NCBI GenBank assembly: GCA_013398615.1 | Contig: VZSR01000514.1 | Span: 4,617,996 to 4,681,995, forward strand | DNA: 64,000 nt | Origin: Brachypodius melanocephalos | Taxonomy: Eukaryota; Chordata; Aves; Passeriformes; Pycnonotidae | Direction of reading: 5' to 3' | Shown here: in pieces, positions 56,401 through 64,000 of the stretch | Layout: the number at the start of each line of letters is the position of its first letter | Position numbering within the stretch: the stretch's first letter is position 1 | Notes under the pieces: generated by a model | The model's database searches: none | What the model was told of the DNA's origin: nothing | The model's input: the letters and a program-made list of their open reading frames with translations, nothing else | Made by a program: the position numbers and the translations under genes

Positions 56401-58080
56401 GGTTCAGAGTTCTGTATAATCAAGTAGCTCCAGATATGGGGTGTTTAAAAATAAAGCCACTTTGATGAGAACTACCCATCTTGAAGGTGACTTTCTGTTC
56501 TGAGTTTAAGTAAATACTTTGTTGACAGTTTAAGAAGCTTTTAACAGCACCTGATCTTTGTTTGCTTTCCACTTGAATCTCTCTCTTTTTTTTCTTCTTT
56601 TCTAAAAGTCTAGAGCTTGTTTCACCTCCCTGTGTGCTGATGAGATCAGAAATGTGGTGTGGCAGCCATTTGGTGAACAATGCATCCCAGTGCTTTCAAA
56701 AATAACACCTGCAGATTTCATGCAATTGTCCCTGAAGCTGCTGAGGGTACCATGGGACACAGAGCCCAGTTTCAGAGACTGGAGGAGGAGGAAGGTGGTT
56801 TGAGTTTACTGGGTGGGGTAAGGCAAGGAAAGAAAGCCTGGCGTGGCTCCCTGCGGGAATCCCAAATGCCTCAGAGCCTGAAGCTTGATAGCTTGGTGTT
56901 TAACCCAGTCCTTGTTTTTGAAAGGGAGTTGACAGACAAATGATTTTTTTTCAGTAGAGCTTTCTGAATATACTTACTTTAAGTTTGTTGTTTGATGTAG
57001 TGGGATCCTCAAGCTGTATGCAAAAGGCAAGGAGACGTGCCTGGAAATGCATTATCCAAGGAACACAGAAGCAGCTTTTTGACAGGCTGCTGCTCTTCCT
57101 GTGAACACCTGGTAAGTGCAGAGACCTGGCTCCATGTAAGTCCCATTCTGGGCTTCTAAGCCAAATGCTCTACACTGGCATTTCTAGGAGGTTACTGCTC
57201 TACTTGTGTGGTTTGACTCGCTTAAGTCTTTGGCCCCGTGCCCTGGAGTGCCAGCAGAGGCTTGCTGTAATTGCCCGTAAGTGCACCGTCTGTCAGATTA
57301 TTGTTTAATTATTCCAGCTTCTCACCACCACACACTGCTCTGTGTCTCTCTTGCTATCTTTATTTAATTGAGTGGAAGAAATTTGAGACTTGTACTGCTC
57401 TTACATCACTTTGTTTTTACCCATCCTCGCTGCATCCTACCATGAAGTCCCACCTTTTGTTTGCAGAAGTCAGTCTTCTTTATAGAAAAAAACTACTGTC
57501 AATATCTCAAGCATATGTTAGAAAGAGAATCAATATTTTAACACATGGTAAAGTCAAACCATAAATCTCTCAGCACAGTCAAATGATTGTATTATTCTCC
57601 CTTGAAACACTGTTCCTCCCCCTGAGAAACAAGAGAGGGAAAGAAAACTCTTGGATAACCAAGGCCTTGTGCTCACAATGCAGGACTGTTCTTGGCCCTT
57701 CGCTCTGTGTCGCTCCTTCCTCTTCAAGATCCATCTTTCTGTAGCCCATCCCTGTTCATCTGTTCCACAGTAGTACTGCGATATCAGCTCTTTTCCTGAG
57801 ATCAGCTTGTGATGACCAGTTACACTGCCTACCTGCTGCCATTTCAAATATCTCTGTCCTTCCTCCCATCCTTGCAACCAGGCTCTTAATAGACTGTGTT
57901 GAAAAACAATCTTTCTGAGCTCTCTTCAACATTCTCCTTGCCTGTATGGCCTACAAAAAAACCTGGCAACATTCTGGCTGCTTTTCGTCTCTCGTGCTCC
58001 CTATGCCTGTGACAAATGTGTGTCATTTTTCTGGTTTCACACTTGGCTTTCAGCCTCTGAATCAGAACACTCTGCTTGTA
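53451..58080. other. Probable SHOC2 intron 1, first part
   Basis: By synteny this should lie within SHOC2 before its first coding exon. GC content falls from about 54.1 kb on. A short A-run is at 55297-55310. I recognise no SHOC2 coding sequence, no mobile element and no RNA gene. Open frames here are short and overlapping. Confidence 0.5.
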
Positions 58081-61000
58081 CAGCCCCCCCCCACAAAGAT
58101 CAAGGCTCCAGTGCACTACCACAATAATAATAAATGTTAGGGTTGCTGGCACTCAGTCTGCTCTGGTTTTCACGGCTCTGGGTGGAAGGAGTTTCATGAT
58201 GTCCTTTTGGAAGATCTATCTGCACCTGAATGATTTAATTTTCAGGAAATCCTCAGCTGAAACCTGCCTTTATAGGTGTACTCCCCATAATGCCTGGCTC
58301 CCTGACTGATTTTTGAGGTTGTTCTTTTCACTTCCTGTGACTGAACTGTAGGATTACATATTTCATACTACTTTATGATTTTATTTTTCATCCATCTCTT
58401 TTCTTCAGGAAGGAGCAATTTATGTCAAAATTTCAGTGGCATTGACTTTAGGCTTTATTGCTCTTTGTCACCCTTCAGGAAATACAACCCTGGCTCCAGC
58501 ACTCAATCCCTGCTGGCACTCTGAAGAGGAAGAGAAAATAGCAGAGCTCCAGCTATTAAGACCAACAGGCAAATATTTTATTCAAACTCAACTTCTTCTT
58601 CCTGGGTCACTCCTAAAGAATATTTTTCTGTTTGTGAGGATCTGAACGAGGGTTGTGTTTGCTTGTTTGTTTTCCTGGAGACTCTCCTATTCAGGTCATC
58701 TTCATCTTCTTCCACATTTCAGGCAGCAGAGCTTGCAGTGGTGACAAAGTGTAATCCCAAGGAAAACTGCTTGTGCCTGTGGCCTGGGTGAACCTGCTGG
58801 CAGTGATACGTGCCTGGGCAGGGGCAGCCGTTTCACACAGCTCAGCATGGACGTGCTGCCACTCCCAGCCACTTTTAGGACACAGGTGAGTTGTTTACAG
58901 CAATCTCAAAAAAACCCTTGTAATAAAGTTGTTCTGCCTTCCTGGAGCCACCACTCCCAGAGACCTTTCCCCTTTCTTGGTTTGTGCGGGAGCCTCCTTC
59001 CTTCGTCTTCACGCCTTTATCAGCTAAAAATGATACAGTTAAGAACTGGTTTTGGTCAGGCTCTGTCTCAGAAGGAGGAGCTACACTGCCACTCTGTTGT
59101 GGCTGCAGAGAACGGGAAGATCAGAGAGGACAACAGGGAAGTGGAAGCCTGCTCCCTCTTTTATGTGGAATGGAGTCAGGATATGCCCTTGTATGAAGTT
59201 CAGCAGAGAAAAACTTGGGCTGCACTTGCATTCCTGCCCACCATGCCATTCCAGTCAGCCTGGTACTAATCTCCACGGATCTCTGGAGGCATGAAACAAC
59301 TTGCAGTGTAAATGAAATCTGAGCCACACCACAGTACTGGTGCCAGCCAGTTTTAGAAGACTGCCATGAGAGCCAAGGGAAACAGGTACAATGGTAGAAG
59401 ATGCCTTGTACCACCTGCAGGCACAGACCTACAGCACTCGAGCAGCTCGTGAGCCATGTGAGAAGCTGGTGAACCCAGGGCCACTTAGACTTGAATGCAC
59501 TTTCCTGGGGAGGAAGTGGCTTTTCCCTTGGAAAGCTCAACTCCCCAGGGTCTGCATGAGGTCAATGGAAAAAGTGATTTCTTCAGAATATGATTCAGAG
59601 TGCCTAAGAACAGGGCTTATCTTATTGACTACAGAGGAAGCTCAACCTCTGTACATTTAAACTCACTTTTGAGAATATTCATCCCCTCTTGCCCCTTAGT
59701 TGTAGGAGTTATACTAGACCTGGATGTGGTTAGTCCTTGGAAGGCACACTACCTACTGAAATTCAGGTGCTGCAGAAGCTTAGAGAAGCTTGTCTACTAG
59801 AGCACAGAGTGTCCTGTTGGATCCTGCTTTGTCCTTTTGAGCTATCCTGGGATGTCAGAAATGGATTTGCAAGTACCAGAAAAGAAAATTAAATCAAGCA
59901 AGGTTGGTTTCTTCATGGTTGTCCTGACTGGAGCTGGAATAATCAGCATCTGTTTCAGTTTAACTGGGTTTTCATTCTGGCCTTTCTCCCCTTTCAAAGT
60001 CAGGCAACTGAAGCCTTTAATTTGCCCTGTCTTTCACTGCAGAGAAAAATAGGAGTTTCTAACAGCTGTTACTATCCTGTCTAGAATAGCTACACTAAAA
60101 AAAATACAGTTTATTGTCTGTTGTGAATGAAAAAGCCCTTGCTTGTTTCTGTTGTTTGTTGTGTTGACTTTGAAGGATAAATTGTTTGAACTGATTGACT
60201 CTCCATTTGTATAATTGAAGATTAGCTTGCTTGATAGCCGGCTGGATTTGCAGTTTTCCCTTGCACTAAACAAACTGAAGAACTGCTGGCCTTGGGGCAG
60301 TTAGGACACAGCAAATACTGGAAAAAGCTTGTGTGCATACTGGTAAATAAGAAAATATGACATGCATGACATTCTGGATGTGCTGCTTCAGTGCTGTGAT
60401 GTCCTGTCCTTCCACCTGGAAGAGCTCTTGTAAGACCCAGGAAGCCTGTTTAAAAAATTGCTAACAGACATGATTAGGTGGCTGATGAGTTGAAAGTAGA
60501 AGCTGGTGGGACCAGAATTAGTTTTTACAGGGTAGTTCTAGAATCCTAAATCGTGCTGCTTGTTCTTGAGAACATAGGTACTCTGTCCTTTTATCATATA
60601 TTTGCTTTGTAAAAACAATTGGAGAAAAAAGCAAAAAGAACTTCTTGCCACTCAGTAAGTAAGCAGACCTGGCTCTGAATATATAAAAGGAAGTGACAGT
60701 AAAAATAGCAACATCTTACTGTACTGTAGTCTTTCAACAGAGAACCACATTTTGAGGTTCCCCTTCCTTGCATCCTTCTTTGTATTGCAAAGGCATCTTG
60801 CCCCAAGCAGGAGCTTTTGCTCTGGGGGGGTCAGAGTCTGATTTCAATGGGACAGAGCTTGGTGTCAGCCAGTGCATTGAGTACCAGCTTTTAGACATTG
60901 ACAAGGGCTCTGACTCCCCATGTGCATCCTCCAGGTTTGATTTCTGTGCCTTCCTCTCTCCCCTTCTGCCAAGTGGTCCAGCCTTCCCAGTTTTTCTCTA

Positions 61001-61219
61001 CTCATAATCAAGGCAGTGGAGCCAAGGTGCCATTAGAGGGGAAGACAGAAAAGAACGACAAAGGCATGCACTATTTCCATGATGGGTATGGTACTCACAA
61101 AATTAAGTGGGATTTGTTGTGCCATCGGCCGTCAAAACATGCTTCTCTCCCCCAAAATAACTAAACCCCTTGCAACCCTTGGCCAAGAGACTGAAGCCAC
61201 ACTTCTGGTAAACTGACAA
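58081..61219. other. Probable SHOC2 intron 1, middle part
   Basis: A C-run (58083-58092) and short aataataataa repeat (58124-58134) are present. A 140-codon plus frame (58847-59269) and a 139-codon minus frame (59121-59540) overlap and show no known domain. Nothing else is recognised. Confidence 0.5.
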
Positions 61220-61690
61220 TTCAGGGGAAAGGAATAGGATATGACAGGAAGGTCTGGATAGATTGAGATATAGATGAGAGGAAGGTAAAACCTAGTATGA
61301 AAATTTGAGGTTTGAGAAATGATAGTGGGGGATTGAGATACAGAAAGAAAGAAACAACAACTGGGAACTAGAGTTTTATGTTGGGAAGAAACTGGCAAAC
61401 AGAGGATACAACAGAACTTCAGTACAAAGAAAGAAGAAGGAAGAGAGTGGAAAGTCAGGGGGATAGGCAGTGACATGAAGAACTAGACAAGAGACTGGAC
61501 TAGAACCTGGCATGGGGAGCCAAAGTTGGAGGCCCTGTTGGAGATTGGGAAAGGAAGGACAGTCTGGGGAAGGAACAGGTGATGCAAGTCTGAGAATGGA
61601 GGGAGGGCACAGGCAGCAGGGAGGGCACGGAGTAGCAGGGGAGCAGCCCCACATGGGGCAGAGCAGAGGGGTATGTGGGTGGAAAGGGGC
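61220..61690 (+). repeat. Purine-rich (A/G) strand-asymmetric block
   Basis: The plus strand is dominated by A and G for over 400 bases, with gaaggaag, gagggagg and agaaagaa motifs but no strict repeat unit. The complementary strand stays open for long frames (for example 61483-61953), which is a side effect of the bias, not evidence of a gene. Confidence 0.6.
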
Positions 61691-64000
61691 ACAACAGGCT
61701 GTGCTTGCTGGGACATCCTGACTTGCAGAGCTGGAAGCAGAACAGAGCTTCCCTGAGGCTGGTCTTCATGTTGGCTCAGCCAGCAAAGAATTTGCCTCTT
61801 GTGCTGTCTGCCCCAGCAGCAGTACAGAAACGACTGGAGCTCAGTGTCCTTGGCCGAGGCAGCAGCAGCTGCCTGCCTGGGGGAGGAGAGCAGGCTTTTG
61901 GGTAGTTGGATGACAAAAATTCTACAGTTGGGAGGAGGTAGTGAAAAGGCCACATGACTGAGGGAGAAAGGGTCAATTCATTAGTCTGGCAGCCACTAAA
62001 TGAAGAAAAGGCAAGTGGGACTATATATAAGAGGTATCTGAATTTGGTCAAAGATGCTTCTGAAGATGCTAGATTGATCTTGTGGTCGGCTTAAGCAAGC
62101 TTAACTAATTAATTGCTTTATTTTAGTTCATTGTGTAAGAGCTAGCTCCTAATAAATCACGCTGTTTTGTAGAAACATGCTTGAAACAACTGTGTAAATA
62201 CTAAATAGCCTTAGGAATGATCTTATGAATCCACTGAATAATCCAAATTCCAACACTCATCCCCCTCTGCTGCTGGTCTGGATGGAGGATAACAGTCCAC
62301 TGCTGCTGTTTCTTTTTTCAGTAAAAGGGGCAGAAGCCTGTGCTGGACACACAAGGGTGGGGACACACAGCTGATGGCCCATGGGGGTGCTGTGATCCTG
62401 CACCAACAGCTGTCCTTTTCAGGAGCATAGGAATGCTACAGGTGTTACAAGAACATTATGAATGTTGCAAAGCCAAGCCTTTAAAAGTTAGGCAATGTCC
62501 AAACGAAATTGCCAGTGAAACCTTAATTCAGAACCATGTAGGTTATGAAATGCTGTTTAATTATATTTTTCCTCCTGCTTGTTTCAGTGTGGATGGCAAT
62601 AATTCAAGATCCTTGTACAGTCCTGTGGGGTTTCTGGGGCAATAAAGACTGAGGAACCTCTGACTTGCTGTCTGTGGATTTATCTTAAGGAGAGGTACTC
62701 AGTCACAGTACCAGATTCAAAATACAGGCCTGTCAGCACAGTCTCCTGATCCTGAGAGAGCCTTCACTAATACTTGTAAGGATTGTGAACTCTTAGAGTC
62801 ACCTTCTGCTCTGGGACAGGTGTGTGCCAATGAGATCTGGGGACACACATGGCTGATGGAGACTGGGAGTAGGTTGGAGCTGAGCTTTCCAGCATCCAGT
62901 AGGAGGGTATAAAATTAGCTACTCTACTTGGGCAGATTAAAAACAAATCTTTCATGCATGAATTCTGCTTTTGCAAAAATGTCTGTTAGTTCTGATTGTT
63001 GGCACAAGTATTACCATAGTATCAGTCTAATCTCATACGACATATTTAAGGATTTGCAGCAGAAGGGTGGAGTTACCAGTGTAAATTTCTTGGCTGATTT
63101 ATCTCTTGTGACAATTGTCCTACTCTGCTTTATATCAGCTTTTCAGAGCAAATCAGAGTTTTCTAGTATAAAGTAACATTTCTTTAGATTTCAAATAATA
63201 TTTTTTTAAAGTAAAGCGAGTAGAAACAGAAGTAGAATCTCTAATAGAACCAGAGTACATGTAGCATATATCCTTTATAAATATTTCAATACGAAGACAA
63301 CTGGGCAGTGACATTTTGCACACAAAGGGCCTGAGAAATGCAAAGGTACATGGCCAACAAAACATTCAGATCCTCCCTACAACACTCCAGTCTTTTAATG
63401 CTAATGACTGTGTTCAGTTAAGTCACACAAGAAGCATTTTTCAGGCTCCAAGCTCTCAAGGCAAAGTGTGTATTTCCATGTCTTATAGAGGATCCCACAT
63501 TGTCCACAATGAATTTTTCTGATTAATAACAGCAAATAAACATCCAGTCATTGTAAGAAATATTGTCACTAGGAAATTTCAACTGCTTTCTGTCTTGTGA
63601 TCCAATATGCCAAAAATCCAGTTCTGCTTTTAATGCTGTCCAGCATTTATTAGTAAAAGCCCACATAACCACACTGAACTGTCTGGTTTGCCAACGACTC
63701 ACACAAAGGCAATTGGCAGAATTTTGGTATTTGATAATTGAATGTGAATAGCCTTGTTTCACTGAAACCAGCCCAGATGATTGCCAAAAGTTGTAAAAAA
63801 TCTGATGGAAATAGCAGATACTCAGATTTGACTATCTGATGTGGGGAATGGGTCCCAAATTTACTCATGGTTTTGATTCTACTGAAGTAGCTGCTGAACG
63901 TGACCTGTGGGAGCAGTCCAGACTAGCAAGTACTGAGATCAATTAGTAGACTCCTATTAATTTGAACGTATTTTAGAAATTACAAAGTTGATATACTACT
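61691..64000. other. Probable SHOC2 intron 1, last part
   Basis: AT-rich DNA to the window end. I see no conserved coding frame, mobile element or RNA gene. Confidence 0.5.

Noticed and set aside
61483..61953. 156-codon minus-strand open frame
   Set aside because: It arises from the purine bias of the plus strand; no domain seen.
1..64000. CRISPR arrays, bacterial operons, phage or viral genes
   Set aside because: None seen; the window has the structure of a vertebrate nuclear genome throughout.

Overview
The window is vertebrate nuclear DNA, most likely from a bird. It has widely spaced short exons with GT..AG introns, long AT-rich introns, three CpG-rich promoter blocks, and a CR1 LINE tail (about 25.30-25.53 kb) of the avian type. 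Three protein-coding genes are recognisable from conserved protein sequence: the 3' two thirds of RBM20 (+), all of the PDCD4 coding region (+), and the compact cilium gene BBIP1 (-). This order matches the RBM20-PDCD4-BBIP1-SHOC2 block of other amniotes. SHOC2 (+) should start from the same CpG island as BBIP1, but none of its coding exons lie in the window.

Layout. 0-19.4 kb: ten RBM20 coding exons (equivalent to human exons 5-14), encoding the last 791 residues: RRM, RS-rich region, glutamate-rich region, C-terminal C2H2 zinc finger and the C-terminus. 19.4-23.45 kb: probable long RBM20 3' UTR with proximal and distal AATAAA signals. 23.5-35.8 kb: intergenic, with one young-looking CR1 tail, an ancient MIR-type SINE, a probable ancient CR1/L3 relic, and a CpG-rich block near 33.5-34.0 kb with a strong splice donor. 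35.85-36.56 kb: PDCD4 CpG-island promoter with paired CCAAT boxes and GC boxes. 38.8-52.1 kb: eleven PDCD4 coding exons (466 residues) and a short 3' UTR with an 8-mer miR-21 site. 52.7-53.1 kb: two BBIP1 coding exons (73 residues) separated by a 75-bp intron. 53.1-53.25 kb: BBIP1/SHOC2 intergenic promoter with three ZNF143-type motifs. 53.5-64 kb: no gene recognised; probably SHOC2 intron 1.

How the genes relate. RBM20 is a muscle splicing regulator, PDCD4 a translation inhibitor that binds eIF4A, and BBIP1 a small BBSome subunit. They are syntenic neighbours, not a pathway. PDCD4 and BBIP1 are convergent, with about 0.6 kb between their candidate poly(A) signals. BBIP1 and SHOC2 are probably divergent from one promoter.

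I found no sign of a new biological system. The points most worth a second look are: competing 3' splice sites at two RBM20 exons, one next to the RS mutation hotspot and one that would frameshift; the tiny GC-rich BBIP1 gene; the triple ZNF143-type cluster; and the CpG-rich block upstream of PDCD4.
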